DNA of 44,983 nucleotides. Source: a virus. Both the position numbers and the translations under genes were made by a program. Shown here one piece after another: positions 7,953 through 14,941 of the stretch. The notes under the pieces were generated by a model. The model was not told the origin of the DNA. It searched no databases and saw nothing but the letters and a program-made list of their open reading frames with translations. Where the stretch lies: the IMG/VR virus record IMGVR_UViG_3300017934_000001, positions 1 to 44,983 of that record. One strand, given 5' to 3'. Position 1 is the stretch's first letter. The number at the start of each line of letters is the position of its first letter.

Positions 7953-8343
7953 GGGAATTATATACTTGACTCCCTTTTAACACTATGGTTCTGAAAGTAG
8001 ATCACGGTGTTTTGTTGTTCGGTCTCCGGCTCCGGGTGAGACCTCCCCATGTGGCGCTCTTTCTGGGGAAGAGCGGATATGTGGTCCTCGGTGAAGGAGA
8101 TGGAAAGATCGAAGGAGATGGAAAGACCATGGGCACAGCGTTGAAGCTAGACCGGCAACGGGCAGAAGGTGTCTACGCAAAGCTTGAGCCTTATCCGCCG
8201 ACAGATCCAGCGGTAAATCTCGTAACGATTGAACGCGTTTGCGGGGATTGTACAGTACTTTCTTTGACAATCGCTCCATCTGAAGCCCGCAGTTTGCTGG
8301 AGCAATTGAAATCCATGGTTAGGGAGTCAAGTATATAATTCCC
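7953..8343. mobile_element. MITE-like element 1 (22-bp TIRs, 8-bp target duplication)
   Basis: The terminal inverted repeats are perfect over 22 bases: GGGAATTATATACTTGACT plus CCC at 7953-7974, and its reverse complement at 8322-8343. The flanking 8-mer AAAAGAAA occurs on both sides (7945-7952 and 8344-8351), a target duplication. The element is 391 bp, encodes one 117-residue protein and no transposase, so it would need one supplied in trans. Removing it rejoins the purine tail of the 60-bp repeat to the 8360 gene. Confidence 0.88.
7985..8338 (+). CDS. Protein carried inside MITE-like element 1
   Basis: The product has 117 residues and lies wholly between the terminal inverted repeats; its last codons and TAA stop are part of the right repeat. 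It contains a short internal duplication (GEGDGK, EGDGK), made by a 15-base tandem repeat, and one CxxC (CGDC). No transposase motif is visible. It may be a passenger, or only a chance frame in the element. Confidence 0.5.
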   Translation: MVLKVDHGVLLFGLRLRVRPPHVALFLGKSGYVVLGEGDGKIEGDGKTMGTALKLDRQRAEGVYAKLEPYPPTDPAVNLVTIERVCGDCTVLSLTIAPSEARSLLEQLKSMVRESSI

Positions 8344-8359
8344 AAAAGAAAGAATAGAC

Positions 8360-8536
8360 GTGTATCCGACTACTATTCAATCCGTCCTTTCAAGCCTTAT
8401 GGATCGAGGTCTCTCATTCGAACACGCTGAGCAATCTGTTCAGGCTGTGAAAGAGAACATGCGCGGATTGTCTCACGATGAACTACTTGAACTGGCGTAC
8501 TCGGTCAGTCAGTTGAAACTGAAGGAGGCGGCATGA
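8360..8536 (+). CDS. Small helical hypothetical protein
   Basis: The product has 58 residues from GTG 8360, starting MYPTTIQSVLSSLMDRG and ending LKLKEAA. It is helical and amphipathic. The start follows the purine tail restored when the upstream MITE is removed, and the stop overlaps the lipoprotein start (ATGA). The MITE insertion separated it from its original upstream neighbour. Confidence 0.6.
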   Translation: MYPTTIQSVLSSLMDRGLSFEHAEQSVQAVKENMRGLSHDELLELAYSVSQLKLKEAA

Positions 8537-8874
8537 ACATTCACGCTTTAGTGAGACGAGTCTACAAGGAAAGAGCAACCTACGGTTTCTCTCTCCTCGT
8601 GCTCCTCACTCTTCCCTTGGTGGGATGCGGCCCGTATCAATACGAGCGTGAAGAGGGACGGGTAGTCAGTTGTAGGGATCAAAGCTACTACCAACTGATT
8701 GACATAGAGACGGACGATGGAGCGATTGTCTCTATCTTGACTGACCAAGATGACAGCAAAGCTATTCCGGGTTGCGGGTTGTACGCTCACGGCGGGAGAT
8801 TCGAGTTCGTACTTCGGAATCGACGGATTGTCTTCGTGAGGGAAGAAAAGGATTTGAAGGAAAAGAAACCGTAG
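8533..8874 (+). CDS. Putative lipoprotein
   Basis: The product has 113 residues. A hydrophobic stretch (FSLLVLLTLPLVGCG) ends in a lipobox LVGC, so the mature protein should start at Cys32. The rest is mixed beta, with an acidic segment DIETDDGAIVSILTDQDD. Hairpin family B copies overlap both ends of the gene, so its signal region and its C-terminus have been shaped by repeat sequence. Function unknown. Confidence 0.65.
   Translation: MNIHALVRRVYKERATYGFSLLVLLTLPLVGCGPYQYEREEGRVVSCRDQSYYQLIDIETDDGAIVSILTDQDDSKAIPGCGLYAHGGRFEFVLRNRRIVFVREEKDLKEKKP
8572..8592 (+). repeat. Hairpin family B, copy 2
   Basis: Same 21 bases as copy 1 (AGAG-c-AACC-tac-GGTT-t-CTCT), here inside the lipoprotein signal-peptide coding region and followed by the conserved CACTCTTCCC. 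Confidence 0.75.
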
Positions 8875-8884
8875 GTGTCGTTTC
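8862..8884 (-). repeat. Hairpin family B, diverged reverse copy 3
   Basis: Core AAACCGTAGGTG with outer arms GAAAC and GTTTC. It overlaps the lipoprotein stop codon. Confidence 0.5.
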
Positions 8885-8898
8885 CTTCAGACAGCGGC

Positions 8899-9078
8899 AT
8901 GAACGCAGATATTTACATGTATATCGCAGGCGCGTGTGCGGGCTTCATCTGTACCTTGGTAGGCGCATGGCTAGAATGGAAGAAACACCGCCGCTACTGT
9001 GATTGCAAGCGTTGTAGTGCGTGGCGCGGCCGACGCCGCGCGGAAGGCGAACGCGACGGAAAGAAGCTAGAACGATGA
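8899..9078 (+). CDS. Small membrane protein
   Basis: The product has 59 residues from ATG 8899 (a GTG at 8875 is an alternative). One membrane helix spans about residues 5-24 (YMYIAGACAGFICTLVGAW), followed by a strongly basic tail with CDCKRC. The stop overlaps the nuclease start (ATGA). Confidence 0.6.
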   Translation: MNADIYMYIAGACAGFICTLVGAWLEWKKHRRYCDCKRCSAWRGRRRAEGERDGKKLER

Positions 9079-9518
9079 CCCCCACACGCTCAAAAGCACA
9101 TCGCACTTTCATCGGCTCGCTGCCTTGCGTAGTCTGCGCTGACTCCGGGATCCTGAAAACCCGCACAGTGGAAGCCTGCCACACGCCAGGATCGCGCGGT
9201 ATGGGACAGAAAGCATCCGACCTGGACACGTTGCCTATGTGCCGGCTGCATCATGATGAGCAGCACCGCATCGGCTGGCCTCAATTCATCCGTACCTACC
9301 AATTAGATGTGCAGTGGTGGCTCAACGAATTGCGCCTGAAGCCGCGCATTGATGTCATGACTGCGGTTCCGCCCGCGAGATACTCGATGTTTTATCGAGG
9401 GGATCAGTACTATCTCCTGCCTGTATCGGCTGGCTTCCAGTCTTCGTGGGCGCTTGCAATAGACTTGTGCCGTGAGGTTCTGATTGCTGAAGTCTTCGGA
9501 AAGAGGAAAGCCGCATGA
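9075..9518 (+). CDS. HNH-type nuclease, DUF968/phage recombination family
   Basis: The product has 147 residues from ATG 9075. Cys18-x-x-Cys21, Cys35-His36, Cys56 and His59-His60 with His64 form the zinc and HNH pattern (CVVC, EACHTPGSRGMG, PMCRLHHDEQH) of phage DUF968-like nucleases that act in recombination and genome processing. The start was chosen for its overlap with the upstream stop. The C-terminal 60 residues are an extra domain of unknown role. Confidence 0.75.
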   Translation: MTPTRSKAHRTFIGSLPCVVCADSGILKTRTVEACHTPGSRGMGQKASDLDTLPMCRLHHDEQHRIGWPQFIRTYQLDVQWWLNELRLKPRIDVMTAVPPARYSMFYRGDQYYLLPVSAGFQSSWALAIDLCREVLIAEVFGKRKAA

Positions 9519-9790
9519 CCTGCAAGTGTGGCCGCGTGCTTGAACCTGGAGAATGGGGAAGCGCGGTTAGTTTCCGCCTGATCGAATGGGGCCGGGACGC
9601 GGGCGAAGATAACGTCACCCTCGAAACATCCGTCGGCCACCTATTGCCGCACGAGCGTGTCGCCGTGCTTGCGAGCATCAACGCTTTCGCGTGTGCGCTG
9701 GTTCACGACATCGCTTCAGAGCGCGAACGCGGCAAAGGCTCAGGCTCACAACCGACCGGCGAGAAGAGCGCCAACAACAAAGAGAAATGA
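9515..9790 (+). CDS. Hypothetical protein with repeat-encoded tail
   Basis: The product has 91 residues, beginning MTCKCGRVLEPGEWG, a CxC zinc-like N-terminus. The last 24 residues are repeat-encoded: SERERG from the left core, in a different frame from most copies, then TGEKSANNKEK from the right core in the usual frame. Both the start and the stop overlap neighbours as ATGA. Confidence 0.55.
   Translation: MTCKCGRVLEPGEWGSAVSFRLIEWGRDAGEDNVTLETSVGHLLPHERVAVLASINAFACALVHDIASERERGKGSGSQPTGEKSANNKEK
9716..9775 (+). repeat. 60-bp family, forward copy F6
   Basis: Links the 9515 and 9787 genes. The right side is nearly identical to the copy at 10143. Confidence 0.9.
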
Positions 9791-9927
9791 CGAAACCACG
9801 TCCCTATCTAACCCTCTTCACACAATCAGAACAGTCTCTACTAGTGGATCTGGCAAACAGACTGAAGATGTCAGCCGAAGACCTGGCTGAAGAAATATGG
9901 AGAGCTACTGACATATGGTCCCTTTAG
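9787..9927 (+). CDS. Small helical protein, ribbon-helix-helix-like
   Basis: The product has 46 residues: a short strand (RPYLTLFTQ) and then two helices (SEQSLLVDLANRL, SAEDLAEEIWRAT). This order resembles small ribbon-helix-helix DNA-binding proteins, but the assignment is tentative. The start overlaps the upstream stop. Confidence 0.6.
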   Translation: MTKPRPYLTLFTQSEQSLLVDLANRLKMSAEDLAEEIWRATDIWSL

Positions 9928-9942
9928 TCCTTTCTTTCGTCT

Positions 9943-9967
9943 TGCGCTGCCCTGAAGTTGCAGCGCA
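9943..9967 (+). repeat. Hairpin family A, copy 2
   Basis: Stem TGCGCTGC / GCAGCGCA with loop CCTGAAGTT. Relative to copy 1, one base pair has changed from C-G to T-A on both sides. It lies between the 9787 and 10004 genes. Confidence 0.85.
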
Positions 9968-10003
9968 TCGAAGCAGGCCGTCTTCGGTTGAGGCGGTCCG
10001 GTC

Positions 10004-10195
10004 ATGAGCCTGGATGAACACCTTGCCTCTGGCGGCACTGGCTGGTTTGCGACCGTTGGCGGCGCACTTGTGTCCTTCACCTTAAGAGCGTTTCAATGCC
10101 TCGCTATTGACTGTCAGGACATTCTGCGACGGCGCTGGACACTGTCTCAACCCATCGAGACCGGCGAGAAGAGCGCCAACAACAAAGAGAAATGA
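10004..10195 (+). CDS. Small hydrophobic protein with repeat-encoded tail
   Basis: The product has 63 residues. A hydrophobic stretch (GWFATVGGALVSFTL) may be a membrane segment. The last 17 residues (SQPIETGEKSANNKEK) come from a partial 60-bp repeat. The stop overlaps the recombinase start. Confidence 0.45.
   Translation: MSLDEHLASGGTGWFATVGGALVSFTLRAFQCLAIDCQDILRRRWTLSQPIETGEKSANNKEK
10143..10180 (+). repeat. 60-bp family, right part only (F7)
   Basis: Contains the TGTCTC...GAGAC dyad and the right core, but the left core is missing. It lies directly before the recombinase gene. Confidence 0.75.
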
Positions 10196-10842
10196 AACAG
10201 GCCGTACTCTACTTACGTGTCTCAACCACAAAGAAAACAGAACCAGGGGGAGAGACCTGGCTTCAGAACCTCGACCTGCAAAGGGAACCACTTGAGAAGT
10301 TGGTAAGACAACGCGGCTGGACATTGGCAAAGATCTATGAGGATCGGATGAGCGGCGCCGATCACACCCGCCCTGGTTACCGGCAACTGCTGGACGACGC
10401 CCGCAGAGGACTGTTCAACGTAGTGGTGGTCTGGAGATTCGACCGCTTTGCGCGCTCAGCCAAGCATCTGGTTCAAGCCTTGGAAGAGTTCCAGGAGCGC
10501 GGCATAGACTTCGTGTCCTATCAGGAAGCCTTGGACTCATCCACGGCGATCGGCAAGGCGATGTTCACCATCATTGCGGCCATGGCCGAGATGGAGCGGG
10601 ACATCCTCCGGGAGCGGACCCAGGCTGGCGTGGACTACGCCAAGACCCACGGTACGAAGTCGGGCCGACCGATCGGGGCGCCGGTCAAGGTCTGGAACCG
10701 CGAACGCGCGCGCGAATTGCAGGCCGCTGGCTGGCCCATCTGGAGGATAGCCCTAGAACTAGACGTGCCCCAAACCACCCTCAGGAGGGCGCTGAGATCG
10801 ACGCCAAAACCCCCTCCAGTGTATGGGGATTCCAGCGGTTGA
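10192..10842 (+). CDS. Serine recombinase, resolvase/invertase family
   Basis: The product has 216 residues. The N-terminal domain has the nucleophile Ser11 (YLRVST), RFDRFARS, and an IIAAMAEMERDILRERT segment leading to the E-helix. The C-terminal part (ARELQAAGWPIWRIALELDVPQTTLRRAL) is a helix-turn-helix. The length matches small resolvases and invertases rather than large integrases. It may resolve multimers of this circle or invert segments; the inverted repeat pairs elsewhere make inversion worth considering. The start overlaps the upstream stop and follows a truncated 60-bp repeat. Confidence 0.9.
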   Translation: MKQAVLYLRVSTTKKTEPGGETWLQNLDLQREPLEKLVRQRGWTLAKIYEDRMSGADHTRPGYRQLLDDARRGLFNVVVVWRFDRFARSAKHLVQALEEFQERGIDFVSYQEALDSSTAIGKAMFTIIAAMAEMERDILRERTQAGVDYAKTHGTKSGRPIGAPVKVWNRERARELQAAGWPIWRIALELDVPQTTLRRALRSTPKPPPVYGDSSG

Positions 10843-10914
10843 TCCAAAGCGGCTTGCGAGGCAGAATTTCAGTCACCATAAAGGCATGGTTTTGGTTGTT
10901 TTGAGGATTACATC

Positions 10915-11331
10915 ATGAGTAGGTCAGGATACGGCTACGAGCTAGACAACTGGGATCTGATCCGGTGGCGCGGTCAAGTCGCGAGTGCGATTCGTGGCAA
11001 GCGCGGTCAGAAGTTGGTAGACGACCTGATAGCCGCCTTGGACACTCTGCCGGCAAAACGGCTCATAGCGAATGAACTACAAACAGAGACGGGCGAAGTC
11101 TGCGCCCTGGGAGCCGTGGGCTGTCTTCGCGGGATCAGTATGACGGATACCGATCCAGAAGACTATAGCGGGGTTGCCGCCACGTTTGATATCGCTGAAC
11201 AGTTGGCGAGAGAGATCATGTATGAAAACGACGAATGTTGCCCAGGCGAAACACCAGAGCAGCGATACAAAAGAATGAAGCGCTGGGCGATGAGTCTGAA
11301 AGTCAAGCCGCCCGCTTCCGCTTCAGATTGA
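10915..11331 (+). CDS. Phage-type conserved hypothetical protein
   Basis: The product has 138 residues. Its pattern (CALGAVGCLRGI, DPEDYSGVAATFDIAEQLAREI, NDECCPGETPEQRYKRMKRWA) is that of a phage protein family of unknown function. A 72-bp gap separates it from the recombinase. Its 3' end overlaps the convergent gene at 11303 by 29 bases, marking the meeting point of the two large transcription units. Confidence 0.75.
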   Translation: MSRSGYGYELDNWDLIRWRGQVASAIRGKRGQKLVDDLIAALDTLPAKRLIANELQTETGEVCALGAVGCLRGISMTDTDPEDYSGVAATFDIAEQLAREIMYENDECCPGETPEQRYKRMKRWAMSLKVKPPASASD

Positions 11332-11779
11332 ACCGCACCGGCTTCCTGCCGTGTCCCGAGTTCTCCCCGTGGCCGGCCGCGCGCAGCACGCCTCTAGCAG
11401 CCAGCTTCCGGAGCGCCGCGGCGACGGAGGATATCTGTCGTTTCTCCGAGGCCGAGAACTTGAAACCGCGCTTCAGCAGTTCCTTGTGGACAGTGAGACT
11501 GGTGATCTCCTTCAGGGACTTCGTGACATGCTCCACAGAAGGCAATAAAATCCTCCAGGCTCGCTTTCTACGTGTTCCCTTGAATGTTACCATCCCCTTG
11601 GGTGAGCTGTTCTTTCTGACGCCTCGTAAGGGCTTGAAACGGGTTGTCTGATTCGGCTGCGGCCTCTTCCGGCGTGGAGTGATTGAGGCTACCGTCACGC
11701 TCTTGTGTTTCTTGGCGTACTTGCGGAGCTCGTCTACTAGATCGTAGGATTCAAATCCTTGTTTGATTCGTTTCTTCAT
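11303..11779 (-). CDS. Basic winged-helix-like protein
   Basis: The product has 158 residues from the ATG at 11779, which overlaps the upstream stop as ATGA. The N-terminal half is very basic. The C-terminal part (SASEKRQISSVAAALRKLAARGVL...GRKPVRFNL) has the shape of a winged helix, with recognition helix and wing. Probably DNA-binding. It is the last gene of the leftward block. Confidence 0.6.
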   Translation of the reverse strand: MKKRIKQGFESYDLVDELRKYAKKHKSVTVASITPRRKRPQPNQTTRFKPLRGVRKNSSPKGMVTFKGTRRKRAWRILLPSVEHVTKSLKEITSLTVHKELLKRGFKFSASEKRQISSVAAALRKLAARGVLRAAGHGENSGHGRKPVRFNLKRKRAA

Positions 11780-12078
11780 TCTTTTGGTTTGGCGCTCCCC
11801 TCGGCTGTCTCGGTCGCTAGACTTGAGTTGCGTTCGCGCTCTGAATGATTCCATAGTGCAAACGCCGGAGTCTCGCGACGCATATGGTGGCAAAGGGAAT
11901 AAATATGCTGAACGATCAATAACCCATCGTTTGTTCGCTTCGGCGCGAGCGACGCAACCCAGTCCATCAACAAGACACAGAAGCACACCCTCAGCTCGTC
12001 CCATAATCCCGGTTGCTTCAGCGCGCGCACGCCGTCAGGCTTCGGAGCGTCATTGACAGAAGAGGAAAGCGCCAACAT
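11776..12078 (-). CDS. Cassette gene with repeat-encoded ends
   Basis: The product has 100 residues. The N-terminus (MLALSSSV...PDGVRALK) is encoded by one 60-bp repeat and the C-terminus (SERERN...AEGSAKPKE) by an inverted partner. The payload of about 55 residues between them (WDELRVCFCVLLMDWVASL...) is unrecognised. The frame is open through both repeats, and its stop overlaps the next start. It has the same design as the genes at 1952 and 23138. Confidence 0.55.
   Translation of the reverse strand: MLALSSSVNDAPKPDGVRALKQPGLWDELRVCFCVLLMDWVASLAPKRTNDGLLIVQHIYSLCHHMRRETPAFALWNHSERERNSSLATETAEGSAKPKE
11787..11844 (-). repeat. 60-bp family, reverse copy R2
   Basis: Downstream bracket of the 11776 cassette. 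On the minus strand the middle forms GTCT...AGAC. Confidence 0.85.
12018..12076 (+). repeat. 60-bp family, forward copy F8
   Basis: Upstream bracket of the 11776 cassette, with the GCGCGCACGCCGTCAGG type of left core. Confidence 0.85.
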
Positions 12079-12090
12079 AAAGAACTTATC

Positions 12091-12258
12091 TTACCATTGA
12101 GAAGGTTCGCCAAACAAGCTCATCATATCGGAGTAGTGAACCAAAGCCGAGCCCATCTCAAACAGAAGAGCAAGTCCGAAGAGCACGAAGACCAGAAGGA
12201 TGAAGCCTCTGAGGGCGGGCCAGAACAACTTGCAGAGCAGATGGGTGCGGAGGGTCAC
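12091..12258 (-). CDS. Small single-helix membrane protein
   Basis: The product has 55 residues from a GTG start whose bases overlap the upstream TGA. It starts MTLRTHLLCKLFWPALR and then has a membrane helix (FILLVFVLFGLALLF). A truncated copy of its 5' end lies at 12422. Confidence 0.6.
   Translation of the reverse strand: MTLRTHLLCKLFWPALRGFILLVFVLFGLALLFEMGSALVHYSDMMSLFGEPSQW
12214..12257 (-). repeat. 44-bp direct repeat, copy 1
   Basis: Matches 12446-12489 with a single mismatch. It covers the first codons of the 12091 gene. Confidence 0.85.
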
Positions 12259-12425
12259 GCTCGTTTCCAGCCATAATTCGTTCGGAAGCAATGCGGTCGC
12301 ATGTACGGTTCCAGGCGGTCGGTGAACTTCAGCGTCAAGTAACACACGATGTCGCCCCAGTCTTTGCCGCGCGTCTCGTACCACTGGATCGCGGCCTTGA
12401 TCTCGTTACGCTGCGCGGTTGTCAT
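12255..12425 (-). CDS. Small helical hypothetical protein
   Basis: The product has 56 residues (MTTAQRNEIKAAIQWYETRG...). It is helical and then basic. The start overlaps the truncated upstream frame (ATGA) and the stop overlaps the GTG of the membrane protein gene. Function unknown. Confidence 0.55.
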   Translation of the reverse strand: MTTAQRNEIKAAIQWYETRGKDWGDIVCYLTLKFTDRLEPYMRPHCFRTNYGWKRA

Positions 12426-12432
12426 AACAGCC

Positions 12433-12446
12433 TCAAAGCGCGCACG
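12433..12446 (+). repeat. 60-bp family, left core only (F9)
   Basis: TCAAAGCGCGCACG abuts the 44-bp duplicated segment directly; no right core follows. Confidence 0.75.
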
Positions 12447-12489
12447 GCGGGCCAGAACAACTTGCGGAGCAGATGGGTGCGGAGGGTCA
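12446..12489 (-). repeat. 44-bp direct repeat, copy 2
   Basis: Partner of 12214-12257, joined to half of a 60-bp repeat. Confidence 0.85.
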
Positions 12490-12490
12490 T

Positions 12491-12907
12491 TCAGATCGGT
12501 ACTTCGTCTTCATCGTAGTCAAGTGCGTGATCTTCGTCTGGTTGAGTGATGAGTCTGAGATTTGCAGGCACTTCGATCAGGATGAGCGGGCGGGAGGCGT
12601 GTTGCTCGATGGCCGTTCGCGCGGCTTCTTCGGTGCAAGGGTTTATCGCGTAGAGCGAACCGGGTGAGACGAGGCGGCTCTTTGCTTGTGACGCTGGTCG
12701 TTTTACCTTCGCTCCGGCTGGAGTCCAGCGGCCCTGAACGTACTCAGGGCTGGCAAGAACGAACTCGCGTTCCGGCAATTCGGGCGTATCGATCCTGAAA
12801 AGAACGGCTTGCCCGTATGTCTCGGTCGTGACGAATCCGATCTCTTCTTGATGGCCCATCATCTCCACGACGGCCCAGCCTTCAAACTTCGCTTGTGTAG
12901 ATTCCAT
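12491..12907 (-). CDS. Hypothetical protein
   Basis: The product has 138 residues. The first half (GWAVVEMMGHQEEIGFVTTETYGQAVLFRIDTP) looks like a beta-barrel domain typical of small phage proteins; the second half includes AARTAIEQHASRPLILIEVP and an acidic end (DEDHALDYDEDEVPI). The family is not named with confidence. The TGA abuts the next ATG. Confidence 0.65.
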   Translation of the reverse strand: MESTQAKFEGWAVVEMMGHQEEIGFVTTETYGQAVLFRIDTPELPEREFVLASPEYVQGRWTPAGAKVKRPASQAKSRLVSPGSLYAINPCTEEAARTAIEQHASRPLILIEVPANLRLITQPDEDHALDYDEDEVPI

Positions 12908-12916
12908 AAGATCCTT

Positions 12917-12975
12917 TCAAAGCGCGAACGCTGGAAAGCAGCAACCAACGAACGACCGAAGAGGAGAGCGCCAAC
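12917..12975 (+). repeat. 60-bp family, forward copy F10
   Basis: Lies between the leftward genes at 12985 and 12491, and is in leader orientation for the latter. Confidence 0.85.
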
Positions 12976-12984
12976 ACATAAGGA

Positions 12985-13668
12985 TCATACTGAGATAATA
13001 CCAAACTCCTTCTTCCTTCGTTCAAGTACCTGATCCCCAATTCTGAAGCTCTCTTCAGAATGTTGTAACCGGTAGACATCATCCCACTCGGCAGTTCCGT
13101 ACTGGGGATGCCTGTGCTCGAACCTCAGGTGCTTGGCCGGGATCACAACGCCGTCTTTCCTGGCGAGCATAGTCAAATCGTCATCGACTCGCATCCCCAG
13201 GTATTCCGGGTACCAGATGCCTCCCTGGTATCCGTAGTCTCGGGTCAATCGATTGAAGTACGCCCGCGTCATGATGCCGTGCGAGATCAGGCCGTTTGAG
13301 GCGCCGGAGTCAACATCAAAGACGGCCTCATGGTCAAAGTCTGGAGATATAAGCCACAGTAATTCGGTATCCCAGTGCGGCGACGGAAACAGATCGTCTG
13401 CCAGTGTAATCAGGATCTTTGATTCAGGATTGCTTTCCCGTGCTGCTTGGTTCCAGTTATCGACTGAACATGAGCGCATGTGGTTCACCGCTAGTCTGCT
13501 CGATGGGAAAAACGGCGTGTATACGAAGGCGCCGGAATCGACGTGAATCCCCAGGATGTGCTCCACTGTTTCCGGCCGGTCGCAGTTGTCGAACCACGCT
13601 TGTACAGCGGGCTTCCATCCGTCCGGTAAGCGGCGCGTGGCGTGGCACAGGCTGAAGAGGATACTCAT
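12985..13668 (-). CDS. GT-A-like glycosyltransferase, short paralogue
   Basis: The product has 227 residues. FSLCHATRRLPDGW at the start, a DxD-like LADDLFPSPHWD near residues 88-99, WYPEYLGMRVDDD and KHLRFEHRHPQYG are shared in the same order with the 33584 protein. The arrangement resembles nucleotide-sugar glycosyltransferases of the GT-A fold, though the family was inferred only from these motifs. It probably transfers a sugar to a host or virion surface component. The start overlaps the upstream stop (ATGA). Confidence 0.65.
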   Translation of the reverse strand: MSILFSLCHATRRLPDGWKPAVQAWFDNCDRPETVEHILGIHVDSGAFVYTPFFPSSRLAVNHMRSCSVDNWNQAARESNPESKILITLADDLFPSPHWDTELLWLISPDFDHEAVFDVDSGASNGLISHGIMTRAYFNRLTRDYGYQGGIWYPEYLGMRVDDDLTMLARKDGVVIPAKHLRFEHRHPQYGTAEWDDVYRLQHSEESFRIGDQVLERRKKEFGIISV

Positions 13669-13940
13669 TGCAGGCTATTCGTCTGAAAACGTTGTATGCC
13701 GTATAGTTGGGCATGCCTTATGATGGCCGGCCAACTCGTCAGATTTGTGAAACGCGGGCCATCGTAGCCGTTCATCCAACGCATCAGTCGCAGGTCCGAA
13801 TCCAACTGTTCGCGGCGAGCCCGAGAGCGTTGTGCCTGGACTGATTGCGAAGCGTGCGTTAACCTCCAGCGCCGGGTTTGCTCCGCAGCTACCGTTCGCG
13901 CGCGGCATACCGGACAGTTTTCGCATTGACAGCGCCGCAC
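13665..13940 (-). CDS. Small Cys-rich basic protein
   Basis: The product has 91 residues. The N-terminus CQCENCPVCRA gives a CxC/CxxC zinc-like cluster, followed by an Arg-rich helix and a C-terminal domain ending GIQRFQTNSLQ. The stop overlaps the glycosyltransferase-like gene start. Function unknown. Confidence 0.6.
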   Translation of the reverse strand: MRRCQCENCPVCRARTVAAEQTRRWRLTHASQSVQAQRSRARREQLDSDLRLMRWMNGYDGPRFTNLTSWPAIIRHAQLYGIQRFQTNSLQ

Positions 13941-13941
13941 T

Positions 13942-14433
13942 TTAGTGTTGGTACTTTGCTTCTATGAAGTCAGCGGGCTGACCGCCTTGTGCGGGCTGCG
14001 GAATCGAGCCAGCAAGAAACGTGATGGACGGATTGCACGTTGCTCCGCTACACGTGATCGTGTAGTCTCCGTTGGCGACAGAGAGGGCGATGCCATTGCG
14101 GAAGATGGTCTGCGAGTTCACCAGAGGCGCGAATCCCAACGTGAACGTAGCGTTGGTTCCGTCAATTGTGCCTCCTGGAACTTCGTCTGCCCATGTTGGT
14201 CCTGTCGACGTAGCGGCGTTGAGGGCACCGCCGCTGATCGAGAGATTGGTTCCGGCTTTAATCCACGCCACAGCGGTGCTGTTTGGCAATGTAGCAAGCA
14301 GGCTGCCGGTTGAAGAATTGACATCGCCGCGAATCTGGTTGGCGAAGATGTGGGTGAGCCCTATCAGGCCGCCTGTTGAGGCCAGCATCAGGGCGAGGGC
14401 TGCGAGAAACGGTACGAAGCGTTTCATGGTCAC
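13942..14433 (-). CDS. Secreted virion/fibre-associated protein
   Basis: The product has 163 residues from GTG 14433 (an ATG two codons later is also possible). A signal peptide (FVPFLAALALMLAS) leads to a beta-rich domain with GTNATFTLGFAPLVNSQTIF and RNGIALSVANGDYTI, a pattern common in phage tail or fibre proteins. Probably exported or virion-associated. The GTG overlaps the upstream TGA. Confidence 0.65.
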   Translation of the reverse strand: MTMKRFVPFLAALALMLASTGGLIGLTHIFANQIRGDVNSSTGSLLATLPNSTAVAWIKAGTNLSISGGALNAATSTGPTWADEVPGGTIDGTNATFTLGFAPLVNSQTIFRNGIALSVANGDYTITCSGATCNPSITFLAGSIPQPAQGGQPADFIEAKYQH

Positions 14434-14603
14434 GCCGCCACGAAGAAATCGTACTCGGTTCGATCAACCTGGTTGGACGCCGTCTCGCCGTGCCCGACCT
14501 TCATGATGAAGTCGGTATAGACTTCCGGCTCTGGATCCTGAATGTTCACCACGTCATTGATGGTCCTGATCGGCACACCGTTCTTGAACAGTGTTACATC
14601 CAC
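14430..14603 (-). CDS. Small beta-rich hypothetical protein
   Basis: The product has 57 residues from GTG 14603, preceded by GGAGG at good spacing, which decides the start. The text FKNGVPIRTINDVVNIQDPE and FIMKVGHGETASNQ is beta-rich and resembles the RNG domain of the neighbouring 13942 protein. Probably structural. Confidence 0.55.
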   Translation of the reverse strand: MDVTLFKNGVPIRTINDVVNIQDPEPEVYTDFIMKVGHGETASNQVDRTEYDFFVAA

Positions 14604-14618
14604 ATTGCCTCCACAATT

Positions 14619-14783
14619 TCACGTCTTCGAGAGCGGAGACGGAATCAGCGCGTTGAGCGTGCCCGCCGCTGGCGTGATTAGCGCAGCGGCGGGCGGAAAC
14701 AGAATGACTCCGGCCACGCCCGCCCCCATGACGGCAACATGCGCGACCGAAAGCCAGAATCGCTTGGACTTGAGCCAGCCCAT
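14619..14783 (-). CDS. Small membrane protein
   Basis: The product has 54 residues, with a hydrophobic stretch SVAHVAVMGAGVAGVILF followed by an Ala/Pro-rich end. One or two membrane segments. It sits in a series of tiny proteins before the lysis genes, so a virion-membrane or holin-like role is possible. Confidence 0.5.
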   Translation of the reverse strand: MGWLKSKRFWLSVAHVAVMGAGVAGVILFPPAAALITPAAGTLNALIPSPLSKT

Positions 14784-14785
14784 GT

Positions 14786-14929
14786 TTAGAACGTCGCCAG
14801 GACCGCAGTTCCGGAGGCGATGAAGTTCTCCAGCGCAGATTTCTGCGCTGGAGTCAACGTTGAACTATTGACCAACAAACTGGCCAACGTCAACGCTTCT
14901 GAGATTGCGAACTTGAGCCAGAAACTCAC
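14786..14929 (-). CDS. Small helical protein
   Basis: The product has 47 residues from GTG 14929, with the strong ribosome-binding site AAAGGAG upstream. It starts MSFWLKFAISEALTLASLLV, moderately hydrophobic, and includes TPAQKSALENFIASG. It may associate with membranes. Function unknown. Confidence 0.55.
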   Translation of the reverse strand: MSFWLKFAISEALTLASLLVNSSTLTPAQKSALENFIASGTAVLATF

Positions 14930-14941
14930 GTTGTTCTCCTT

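Larger units (their letters stand above)
12422..12490 (-). pseudogene. Truncated duplicate of the 12091 membrane protein gene
   Basis: The 22-codon frame begins MTLRTHLLRKLFWPA, as in the 12091 gene, then runs into repeat-encoded VRALRLL and stops. The duplicated 44 bp end exactly at the left core of a half 60-bp repeat (12433-12446), so the copy was cut by recombination at that repeat. Confidence 0.65.

Noticed and set aside
11303-12004. Long minus-strand frame of 233 codons as one gene
   Set aside because: It runs back through a 60-bp repeat; the ATG at 11779 with an ATGA overlap is the better start.
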